Shown one piece after another: positions 1 through 6,692 of a DNA stretch of 12,390 bases. The notes below the pieces were generated by a model, which was given only the letters and a program-made list of their open reading frames with translations, ran no database searches and was not told where the DNA came from. This stretch comes from Desulfobulbaceae bacterium (GTDB lineage: Bacteria; Desulfobacterota; Desulfobulbia; Desulfobulbales; SURF-16), in assembly GCA_024763115.1 (NCBI GenBank), contig JANTGB010000034.1, forward strand, positions 1 to 12,390, in the 5' to 3' direction. Every line of letters starts with the position of its first letter. Position 1 is the first letter of the stretch. The position numbers and the translations under genes were made by a program.

Positions 1-694
1 TGTCATATAATTCCCTAAAACGCACTTCCGACTGTTCCAGCTCCCTGGTTCTTTCTGCTACTTCTTCCTCCAGGTTGTTTGCATAATAAGCCAGCTTATC
101 GGCATATTCCTTTTCCTGCATCCGTAAATTGAATTCCCTGATACGGGTATTGGTGTCAGCCCAGCATTGAATAGAAATTATAGCGATAACGCTTAAAAAG
201 AAAAAATTATTATTTATGAAAATACCCAGGTTGTTTTCAGGACTACAAAAAATCAAAACAGGCATAACATAAATTAGATACAATAAGCATCCAAAAAAAA
301 TTGATTGTTTGAAATCAAGGGGGAGTAATGTAGAACATGTTGCTAAAACTAAAAGCAAGCCAACATAATAAGGCGAACTATACCCTTCCATATCGACAAT
401 CATTGCCGATATCATTACACATGTAGTTACGTATATAACTAATGCTAAAACAAAAGGGTAATTTTGAGCATACTTAGATCTGTAGCTTAAAAGAAGAAGC
501 AAAAATAACAATGTGCAGATCAGGCGATATTTTAAAAATTGGAAAAAATATTCCCTTGCAACAACATAATCTAATATTAAAAATAAAGGAATTAGACAAA
601 TACCAATCCAGATAATAAGAAGAACCCTTTTGTAAAATAGTTCTTTAACTTCCTGGTTATATATGGGAAAAAAATTGAGATCAGTGTTGTGCAT
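1..694 (-). CDS. Six-TM membrane sensor with coiled coil and start of a PAS-like domain (partial, C-terminus outside window)
   Basis: This open frame begins at the ATG read from 694 (first residues MHNTDLNFFPIYNQ) and runs off the left edge after about 231 codons without a stop. It encodes about six hydrophobic helices, then a charged coiled coil (NNLEEEVAERTRELEQSE), then residues FRELYD, where a PAS domain usually begins. It is a clear paralogue of the sensor at 2218-3936. Shared landmarks are the YYVGL motif, the LLPLDFKQS segment (LPLSLKES in the paralogue), the NNNFFF stretch before the last helix, and the same helix-to-coil junction. It starts 2 bases after the stop of the upstream methyltransferase gene and has no clear ribosome-binding site, so translation is probably coupled. 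The output domain is outside the window and could be HD-GYP, GGDEF or histidine kinase. The first 600 bases are visibly richer in A+T than the genes to the right. The ligand is unknown. Confidence 0.8.
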   Translation of the reverse strand, partial: MHNTDLNFFPIYNQEVKELFYKRVLLIIWIGICLIPLFLILDYVVAREYFFQFLKYRLICTLLFLLLLLSYRSKYAQNYPFVLALVIYVTTCVMISAMIVDMEGYSSPYYVGLLLVLATCSTLLPLDFKQSIFFGCLLYLIYVMPVLIFCSPENNLGIFINNNFFFLSVIAIISIQCWADTNTRIREFNLRMQEKEYADKLAYYANNLEEEVAERTRELEQSEVRFRELYD

Positions 695-696
695 AT

Positions 697-2202
697 TTAT
701 TTTTTTGCTACCGCAAATAAATTAACCTGTTGATCCTCGGCAATGATATGAACATTTTCTTGAAAAGATGTTTTTTTAAAAAGTTTTTTCATATTCTTTT
801 CACTCCTATGGATAAGGCGCCAGCTCAATAAATAGTCCATTAATACTTTCGTAGGATTTACTGGAGAAAAATTGCCGATCATTAACGTACCTCCGGGAGT
901 TAAATGCTCATAGCATGTATCCACAAACCTAATAAAAAGTTTATCTTCTAAATAATCAGTCAAACCAGAGGAATAAATAATGTCCTGCTTTTTAAAATAA
1001 TGTTTTCTTTTTCCCAGTGACCATTTTACAATATTTTCGTTCATAAAACGTATAGAAGCCTGATGGTTAAAGTTGTTTACCTGTTTATTGGCAAATTGTA
1101 ACGCCTCCGTATCTGCATCAATGCATAAAATATTCAGCAAATTAGTTCTATCGAAATCAGATAAAAAATCAAAAAGTTCGCGGCAAGACCCACATGCAAG
1201 ATTCATGATGGATATATCTTTCCCGGATTCCTTTTGTTGGCCGGCAAGTTGAAGTAGCTTATTTTTTAAAAGAATTCTTCTTCCTCTTACCGCTTTTGCA
1301 GCCGGCGTATTAAGCAACCACTCATCAATCAAGCATCCTAGTTTCCCATCCCCGGAAGGTAAATTGTTATACAACATCTCCATCATTATAAAATCGCCGG
1401 CGTAACTTTTGGGTTTATAGTACGCCCGTTCAGCAAAATGACTTCTCATCAGATATGGAAATATCTCTTTAAAAACATATCCCCAAATATTTATGTCGGA
1501 TTTTTTTTCTGTTTTTGCAAGTGTCGTCAGTTTTTCATAAAATTGATCAAAAATATTAAATCCCTTTTTTCTTAATAAATCAGGGACTTTTTCATCTTGA
1601 ATTTGTTGTAACGAATTAGACAGGTTATAAAGCTGGGCTTTAAAATTCTCGGTTAACTTATTTATTTTTTTCCATTCTTCTGTTTTTTGAAATTTTGCCG
1701 GTAGCATGACAGCTTCATTATAGCTCTTTTTCCCGGTTGAAAGCGAAGCCCCATAAGCCTGCAACGGTTCACGTTCATCAAAAATCCGCCGAAACTTGCC
1801 GCAGATCGACCTGGTAAGATAGGCCAGAAAAGAACCGTATAACATAGGGTCGGTCTCTAGAAAAGCGGCCATGACATCGCTTGAAAAAATCTTAAGCTCA
1901 GTGTCTTCCATGACCCGGATATCCCGCACCCTTGATCCGTTGTCTAAAAAACCGATCTCGCCCAAAAAATTGCCTGCGCCTATCATGGCAACCGTTATCC
2001 TGGTTTCCCGGACAGTGTATGAAACCTCAACCGCACCCTGCCGGACATAATAAAATGAGTTGGCATCCGCATCGCTTAAAACAATTTTCTCACCCTTGAA
2101 AAATTTCCCTGTATCAGCGAACATAAGGGCCTTAGTCAGCAATTCCCCATCGGATATCTTAACAATTTCATGATTTATTATTTGTTCCTGTGCCTGTTTC
2201 AT
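697..2202 (-). CDS. Cyclic-nucleotide-binding domain / class I SAM-dependent methyltransferase fusion protein, copy 2
   Basis: The 501-residue product has two parts. Residues about 28-140 form a Crp/PKA-type cyclic-nucleotide-binding fold with a phosphate-binding cassette at 81-95 (GEIGF, then SRVRD). The expected Arg is present, but the usual following Ser/Thr is Val. A helical linker follows (about 145-235). Residues about 240-500 form a class I methyltransferase, with a family signature YYKPKSYAGDF (261-271), SAM motif I NLACGSCREL (334-343), an acidic residue ending strand 2 (CIDAD, 360-364) and LTPGGTLMIGNF (435-445). There is no DNA-binding HTH, so it is not a Crp-type regulator. From memory, the GYAGDF-type methyltransferase resembles proteins annotated as extracellular-factor/3-hydroxypalmitate methyl ester synthases; the substrate is inferred. 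No signal peptide or TM segment is visible, so it is cytoplasmic. A GAGG lies just upstream of the start. It is third in the four-gene minus-strand operon, 15 bases after the HD-GYP gene. Confidence 0.85.
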   Translation of the reverse strand: MKQAQEQIINHEIVKISDGELLTKALMFADTGKFFKGEKIVLSDADANSFYYVRQGAVEVSYTVRETRITVAMIGAGNFLGEIGFLDNGSRVRDIRVMEDTELKIFSSDVMAAFLETDPMLYGSFLAYLTRSICGKFRRIFDEREPLQAYGASLSTGKKSYNEAVMLPAKFQKTEEWKKINKLTENFKAQLYNLSNSLQQIQDEKVPDLLRKKGFNIFDQFYEKLTTLAKTEKKSDINIWGYVFKEIFPYLMRSHFAERAYYKPKSYAGDFIMMEMLYNNLPSGDGKLGCLIDEWLLNTPAAKAVRGRRILLKNKLLQLAGQQKESGKDISIMNLACGSCRELFDFLSDFDRTNLLNILCIDADTEALQFANKQVNNFNHQASIRFMNENIVKWSLGKRKHYFKKQDIIYSSGLTDYLEDKLFIRFVDTCYEHLTPGGTLMIGNFSPVNPTKVLMDYLLSWRLIHRSEKNMKKLFKKTSFQENVHIIAEDQQVNLFAVAKK

Positions 2203-2217
2203 GTTTACCTCATTTTA

Positions 2218-3936
2218 TTAATGAACCAACGCCTCTTTCCTGGTGCGTTTAAATAATTTTTCCTGAGCCAGAAAGGCATCAACAACATCAGGGGCAAAAT
2301 GACTTCCCCGACCTTCAACAATAATTTTTCTGGCCTTATTGTGGCTGAATGCCGGCTTGTAACATCTTTTTGACGTCAGGGCATCATAAACATCCGCCAG
2401 AGCGACAATTGTGGCCGACAGGGGAATTTTACCGTTTCTCAAGCCCCTGGGATATCCTGTACCGTCCCATTTTTCATGATGGTAGTAGGCAATTTCCCGG
2501 CCCAGGGTCAGAAATGAACGTCCTTCGGTCTGCTTTTCCACTGCCATCAGGGCATCACCGCCAAAACTTGTATGTTTTTTCATTATTTCGTATTCCTCTT
2601 CATTCAAGCGGCCGGGTTTCAGCAAAACATCATCAGGGATACCCACTTTGCCTATATCGTGAAGAATGGAAGAAAGATAGATGTCTTCAATATATTTATC
2701 AGAAATGTAGTCCTGATATTCAGGCCACTTTGCCAACTCCGTGGCCAGAATTCGAGAATACTCTCTCATTCTCTCCAGATGATCTCCCGTATCTTCATCT
2801 CTGTACTCAGCCAGTTTAGCCAGGCCGAGAATGGTCGCCACCCTGGCCTGCCCTACCTGCTCCTGGGAACGCTGCAAAGCCTCTTCCATTTTTTTCCGTA
2901 AAGTTACATCTCTTATAACAAGCTGATATCCTTCCTGCTTTCCTTCGGCCATAAGGTTGCCGTTACACTCGACATCCAGGCATTGACCGTCCGATCCGGC
3001 CAGGCTGAACTCATATCCCTTGATAACTCCATCCCTGGAAAGACGGTGAAGAAGCCGGCTTTCAACTGTTTCCATATTTTCCTTACACACATAATTAAAA
3101 AAATAAGTTCCTGTAATATTTTCAGGTTTCCGTCCCAGGGCGTGGCAAAAAAAATTATTGGCCATCATGATTGTTCCCTGCTTATCAATCAAGACCAGAA
3201 GATCATGAATATTATTGTAAAGTTCCTGATAACGGAGTTCTGATTCTTCAATTTTCTGCATCCGGTTATCAACTTCCTTTTCCAGGTCGTCCGTATAGCG
3301 GGCAAGTTCTTTTCCCATGGAAACTATATTCTGACGAATCATAAATTTACGCAGATGAGCCTTACTGTTTTCAAAGGAAAGCACGGAGCTGACAGCTATA
3401 AAGGCGATAAAGAAAAAACTGTTGTTAAAAAAAATGCGAAAAAAATCAAGGAGATGCTGATTGTAAAAAATTAAAATAAGGGCATAGACAAAATATAAAG
3501 AAAATCCGGAGACCAGCGACTCCTTCAAGGAAAGGGGCAAAATTCCGGCCAGACCGATCATCATCAGGATAAGTCCAACGTAATAGCCCTCGCCCCAGGT
3601 TCCCATCCTGACAACCATCATGGAAATAATTGCTCCGCCTGCCAGGAAGCTGACAAAACAGAGATATTTTGCCAGAATGTATGATTTGACTTTTTGCAGC
3701 CAGAGCAGGCAGACAAAAAGAAATAATGAAAAAATGATCCGCCAGGAAAGAAACGGTAAAAAAAGATCTCTGAATAAAATAAAATCAAGAATTGAAAACA
3801 GTGGAAAGAAAAAAATTCCTAACAAAAAAAAGACTATAGATCTTTTTACAAAAAACTGTCGTCTCTCCTGCTCAAACATCGTATTCCGACAGGCCGACAA
3901 GCCTGCCTGCTCAACTATTTGGTTAAGCCTGTTCAT
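2218..3936 (-). CDS. Six-TM membrane sensor with PAS and HD-GYP (c-di-GMP phosphodiesterase-type) output
   Basis: The 572-residue product has six predicted membrane helices at about 31-50, 60-80, 88-110, 117-136, 140-157 and 167-188, with a YYVGL motif at 118-122. A coiled coil (about 205-235) and one PAS domain (about 236-347, ending in the typical VIRDVTLRKKME) follow. A full HD-GYP domain occupies about 365-560. Its metal and active-site residues all look intact: H386 in TGDHLERM, H426-D427 (LHDIGK), H455, H486-H487, DGTGYP (491-496) and D515. HD-GYP enzymes hydrolyse c-di-GMP to pGpG or GMP, so activity is expected. The N-terminal region is probably a receptor for a membrane-soluble or periplasmic ligand. 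The start lies 4 bases after the stop of the first methyltransferase gene with only a weak ribosome site; Met20 (GGA five bases upstream) is an alternative start. A stop-to-start gap of 15 bases leads to the second methyltransferase gene. Confidence 0.93.
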   Translation of the reverse strand: MNRLNQIVEQAGLSACRNTMFEQERRQFFVKRSIVFFLLGIFFFPLFSILDFILFRDLFLPFLSWRIIFSLFLFVCLLWLQKVKSYILAKYLCFVSFLAGGAIISMMVVRMGTWGEGYYVGLILMMIGLAGILPLSLKESLVSGFSLYFVYALILIFYNQHLLDFFRIFFNNSFFFIAFIAVSSVLSFENSKAHLRKFMIRQNIVSMGKELARYTDDLEKEVDNRMQKIEESELRYQELYNNIHDLLVLIDKQGTIMMANNFFCHALGRKPENITGTYFFNYVCKENMETVESRLLHRLSRDGVIKGYEFSLAGSDGQCLDVECNGNLMAEGKQEGYQLVIRDVTLRKKMEEALQRSQEQVGQARVATILGLAKLAEYRDEDTGDHLERMREYSRILATELAKWPEYQDYISDKYIEDIYLSSILHDIGKVGIPDDVLLKPGRLNEEEYEIMKKHTSFGGDALMAVEKQTEGRSFLTLGREIAYYHHEKWDGTGYPRGLRNGKIPLSATIVALADVYDALTSKRCYKPAFSHNKARKIIVEGRGSHFAPDVVDAFLAQEKLFKRTRKEALVH

Positions 3937-3940
3937 CCGT

Positions 3941-5482
3941 TTATTTTTTTTCCGCCAGAACGAATAAATTAACGCCCTCAGGTTCGGATAGTATAGTTAT
4001 ATCGCAACCAAAATTCGTATCTTTAAACAATTCTGTTAATTCTTCCGCAGATCGATACAGCAATTCCCAATGGACAATATATGACATCAACAACATATCC
4101 TTATAAGGGGCAAAATTGCCGATCAGCAGCGATCCGCCGGGTTTCAGGTGCTCATGGCATTTATTTACCAATCGGCAAAAAAGACGAGGCTCAAGATAGT
4201 CGAAAAGACCGGCTGAATAGATCATATCTTTCAAGCCAATAGACTGATTTGTTTTGCCCAGAGCCCACTTGACCAGATTTTCTTTCATGTAGCGGATTGA
4301 GGCCTTGTGAGGAAAGATATTAACCTTGCTGTTGGAATACTGGAGAGCTTCATCATCAATATCAACGCAAAGAATATCAATTTTTTCGCTGTAATCACAT
4401 TCATGGAGAAAATCAAAAAGTTCGCGCGATGGGCCGCAAGCCAGATTCATCACATCAAAACGATTACCATCTTCAAGTCGTTTTCTGCTGATCAGCCCCA
4501 GCTGCTCACGCATTAAAATCCGCCTCCCCCTGATAGCATTTGATCCGGGCCGCTGCAGGCACCAGGCGTCAACCAGGCAGCCAAGCTTGCCGTCACCTGC
4601 CGGCTTATTTTGGTAAATATGCTCCATCATTAAAAAATCACCGGCATAACCCTTGGGTTTATAATAGGCTCTTTCAGTAAAACGACTGCGCATGAAATAG
4701 GGAAAAATTTCCTTGAATACATAACCCCACATCATATCCTCACTTTCCTGATCCGCCATCAGCTCCTTGAACACGGCCAGATTGTCGTTTAAAACATCCA
4801 GAATCCGATACCCCTTATCTCTCAGATCATCGGGAATTTCCTCGCCTTGAACCGCCTGCAGTTTATAGGACAAATCATAAACATGAGCCTTGAATTCTTC
4901 TATTTGACCGGTTATTTTTCGCCATTCCTGTGAGGAGGTAAGAGAGTCAGGCAGGGGGCGGGCCTCGGAAAATGAACGGCGGCGACTGGAAAGAGAGGCT
5001 CCATAAGCTATCAGCGGCTCACTTTCTTCAAGAATACGGCGGAACTTTCCGCATATGCCCCTGGCAAGATGACCGATAAAACCGGCATAAAGGGTTGGCT
5101 CATCTTCCTGCATTCCAGCCAGTGAGTCTTGATTAAAAACTCTAATTTCCGCGTCTTCAATGGCCTTGACATCACGAACCCTGGAGCCGCCGTCAAAAAA
5201 ACCTATCTCACCGCAAAAATTACCGGCGCCGATTATAGCCACGGTAATTTTTGTTTTACCAGCCATGTATGAAACTTCAACCGTGCCTTTATTGATATAA
5301 TAAAATGAGCGGGAATCTTCCCCAGGCAAAATAATTTTTTCCCCGGTATGGCAATTAATAAGTATTGAGTATTGTAAGCTCTGTTTAATTGTCTGATCAT
5401 GATATGCCAGTAGAGTCCCCTTTTCTTTTTGTAACTGAGACAAATTTTTACCTAAAACTGATTTTACCGCATTCTGCATCAT
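3941..5482 (-). CDS. Cyclic-nucleotide-binding domain / class I SAM-dependent methyltransferase fusion protein, copy 1
   Basis: This is a 513-residue paralogue of the protein at 697-2202, alignable along its whole length. The cyclic-nucleotide-binding domain is at about 45-150 (GEIGFFDGGSRVRD from 91), followed by a helical linker. The methyltransferase is at about 250-510, with YYKPKGYAGDF (273-283), motif I NLACGPSREL (346-355), strand-2 acid in CVDID (about 374) and LKPGGSLLIGNF. It is likely a cytoplasmic methyltransferase gated by cAMP, cGMP or a related nucleotide. The substrate is unknown; a PhcB-like fatty acyl methyl ester role is inferred from the family signature only. The frame stays open to an ATG read from 5512, but that codon has no ribosome site. 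I chose the ATGATG pair at 5482/5479 because GGAG lies just upstream, and the second ATG of the pair has the better spacing. It is the first gene of the minus-strand operon, so it is probably the promoter-proximal copy. Confidence 0.85.
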   Translation of the reverse strand: MMQNAVKSVLGKNLSQLQKEKGTLLAYHDQTIKQSLQYSILINCHTGEKIILPGEDSRSFYYINKGTVEVSYMAGKTKITVAIIGAGNFCGEIGFFDGGSRVRDVKAIEDAEIRVFNQDSLAGMQEDEPTLYAGFIGHLARGICGKFRRILEESEPLIAYGASLSSRRRSFSEARPLPDSLTSSQEWRKITGQIEEFKAHVYDLSYKLQAVQGEEIPDDLRDKGYRILDVLNDNLAVFKELMADQESEDMMWGYVFKEIFPYFMRSRFTERAYYKPKGYAGDFLMMEHIYQNKPAGDGKLGCLVDAWCLQRPGSNAIRGRRILMREQLGLISRKRLEDGNRFDVMNLACGPSRELFDFLHECDYSEKIDILCVDIDDEALQYSNSKVNIFPHKASIRYMKENLVKWALGKTNQSIGLKDMIYSAGLFDYLEPRLFCRLVNKCHEHLKPGGSLLIGNFAPYKDMLLMSYIVHWELLYRSAEELTELFKDTNFGCDITILSEPEGVNLFVLAEKK

Positions 5483-5599
5483 GTTCTCCATAATAGTTAT
5501 CAATATGAACATTTTACAAGAAACTACCTGTACTCATAAATAGCCTATCAAAGCTCATTACGGATAATCAAGCAGAAATTCAAGAAGGTAAATAAAAAT

Positions 5600-5845
5600 G
5601 TAACTGTACAGATGTGCTTTAGATGTGTTCGATCAGGCTGTTGCAGCATACTAATGCCATGTAAGGGCTCACTAAAAAACAAATTAGTAGAGATAAGGTG
5701 TAATATGGACATTTAGAGAAATGATCTAATTGCATGCAATCCGCTTTCTAAATATTCGGATTGCGCCTTAGAATGCGAAGTTATTTTTGAGTGAGCCCTA
5801 AGACAGCCTGATCGGACGCAGATGAAGTGCGGCTGAAAAAGTTAC
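5600..5845. repeat. Palindromic intergenic repeat, copy R1 (interrupted by a MITE)
   Basis: The outer ends are gtaactgtacag (5600-5611) and ctgaaaaagttac (5833-5845), an imperfect inverted pair. The inner arms GATCAGGCTGT (5631-5641) and ACAGCCTGATC (5803-5813) are perfect over 11 bases. Removing the inserted 134 bp and one TAA leaves about 109 bp, almost the same length as copy R3 (108 bp), and the two match through most of their length. It is non-coding and may form a long hairpin in DNA or RNA. Confidence 0.8.
5665..5798. mobile_element. 134-bp MITE-like element with TAA target duplication
   Basis: Terminal inverted repeats begin GGGCTCACT at the left end and end AGTGAGCCC at the right. 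They continue inward with few mismatches: about 18 of 21 positions pair. TAA flanks the element on both sides (5662-5664 and 5799-5801), consistent with a 3-bp target duplication. The host sequence is recognisable on either side as the loop of palindromic repeat R1, and the related copies R2 and R3 lack the insertion, which gives an empty-site comparison. Inside, GCAATCCG (5736-5743) and CGGATTGC (5757-5764) form a second small hairpin. No transposase is encoded, so it would need to be moved in trans. A 3-bp TNA-type target would suit some IS5-family subgroups; that assignment is tentative. Confidence 0.75.
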
Positions 5846-5870
5846 CTATTCAGCTTTGTATTGACTACAG

Positions 5871-5890
5871 GTAACGTAACCGTTCACCAG
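5871..5890. repeat. 20-bp dispersed repeat, copy 1
   Basis: The sequence GTAACGTAACCGTTCACCAG occurs here and exactly again at 12268-12287. Both copies lie within about 60 bases of a member of the palindromic repeat family, on opposite sides of it. It probably belongs to a larger composite intergenic repeat. Confidence 0.75.
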
Positions 5891-5923
5891 AGGTAACTGC
5901 TAAAATTCAGCTTTACCTTCAAG

Positions 5924-5952
5924 TTGCTTTTTTTCACACTTACAGTTATATG
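5924..5952 (+). promoter_or_regulatory. Weak candidate sigma-70 promoter for the TPR-pan-mqn genes
   Basis: TTGCTT (5924-5929) and TATATG (5947-5952) are separated by 17 bases. Each matches the consensus only partly (3 of 6 and 4 of 6). It lies about 75 bases upstream of the start at 6027, after the repeats, which suits a promoter for the plus-strand operon. Confidence 0.25.
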
Positions 5953-6026
5953 TAAAAACAGGGAAAGTAACTACACGACCAGGCTGGAATCGAGATAATT
6001 TACAGACCAAAGGCTCAGGACTGAAT

Positions 6027-6692
6027 ATGGCTCAACAACACAGCGCTTTCAGTAAAAAACATATCGAAGAGGTAACCGCTGCCAGGCGGACACTGCTTGA
6101 AGAATTAAATCTTCCCCCGGCAGTTATTAAATTTATCCGGGAAAACAACACTGCTATTCAGGCTGTGGTAATTTGTTTTTTTCTGGGAATATGCGGCTGG
6201 TCATACTATGATTATCATACGACTAAACAGACTAATGACGCAGCAGCCCTCTATTATCAGGCCATGCGGGAACCAACAACCGGAGCCCGGCTGCAGGTTA
6301 TGGAAAAGATTGTTACTGATTATTCCTCCACCGGCTCGGCCTTATGGAGCAGGATAGCGCTGGTTCATGAAAAATCGCCGGAGGAGCAGGCTGCTGAACT
6401 GGAAAAGATAACCAAGGATGTAAGTCGGGATGATCCTTTATATCCTTTACTGCAATATGATCTGGCCCAGTGTTATGAGATGAAAAAAGATCCGGACAAG
6501 GCCCTGGAAATTTACAAGTCACTTGCCGAGATTCATGGTTTCGGCGGAATATCTTATCTTGCCATGGGCAGGATATATGAACAGAAAAATGATGTGGAAT
6601 CGGCCAGGGATATGTATGAAAAGGCAAAATCTCAACTCGAGTTGCCTTCAGCTACTAAAGGTCGACTGGAGGGAAGGCTGGGCCGTCTTTAA
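6027..6692 (+). CDS. Membrane-anchored TPR-like protein (YfgM/CpoB-type TPR domain)
   Basis: The 221-residue product has a charged N-terminal tail, one hydrophobic helix at about 42-60 (IQAVVICFFLGICGWSYY) and an extracytoplasmic helical-repeat region. At least two tetratricopeptide units are visible: about 139-172 (LLQYDLAQCYEMKKDPDKAL) and about 174-207 (ISYLAMGRIYEQKNDVESA). The layout of a short cytoplasmic tail, one TM helix and TPRs matches the TPR_21/YfgM-like group, which act as accessory scaffolds for envelope or secreted proteins; a specific function cannot be assigned. AGGA lies 6 bases before the ATG. Its TAA overlaps the panC ATG (TAATG), so the two genes are translationally coupled, and GGAGGG near its end serves panC. 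The link to pantothenate synthesis looks positional rather than functional. Confidence 0.75.
   Translation: MAQQHSAFSKKHIEEVTAARRTLLEELNLPPAVIKFIRENNTAIQAVVICFFLGICGWSYYDYHTTKQTNDAAALYYQAMREPTTGARLQVMEKIVTDYSSTGSALWSRIALVHEKSPEEQAAELEKITKDVSRDDPLYPLLQYDLAQCYEMKKDPDKALEIYKSLAEIHGFGGISYLAMGRIYEQKNDVESARDMYEKAKSQLELPSATKGRLEGRLGRL

Larger units (their letters stand above)
5513..6026. other. Divergent intergenic region with nested repeats
   Basis: This 514-bp gap separates the minus-strand signalling operon from the plus-strand TPR-pan-mqn genes. I see no credible coding frame in it. It holds a long imperfect palindrome (5600-5845), a 134-bp MITE-like insertion inside that palindrome's loop (5665-5798), and a 20-bp sequence repeated elsewhere in the window (5871-5890). 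Short direct repeats follow: attcagcttt at 5848-5857 and 5905-5914, and aggtaac at 5869-5875 and 5891-5897. Promoters for both operons must lie here or close by. Only a weak candidate is seen on the plus side, and none is convincing on the minus side. Confidence 0.7.

Noticed and set aside
2349..2901. Plus-strand open frames opposite the HD-GYP domain
   Set aside because: The minus-strand HD-GYP reading is unequivocal, with all catalytic motifs; these frames have no recognisable features.
5483..5512. Upstream extension of methyltransferase copy 1 to the ATG read from 5512
   Set aside because: There is no ribosome site before it, while GGAG lies just before the ATGATG at 5482/5479. The extra residues have no counterpart in copy 2.
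5600..5845. CRISPR array or tRNA in the repeat-rich gap
   Set aside because: There are no regularly spaced direct repeats with unique spacers and no cloverleaf with a CCA end; the repeats are inverted and nested.
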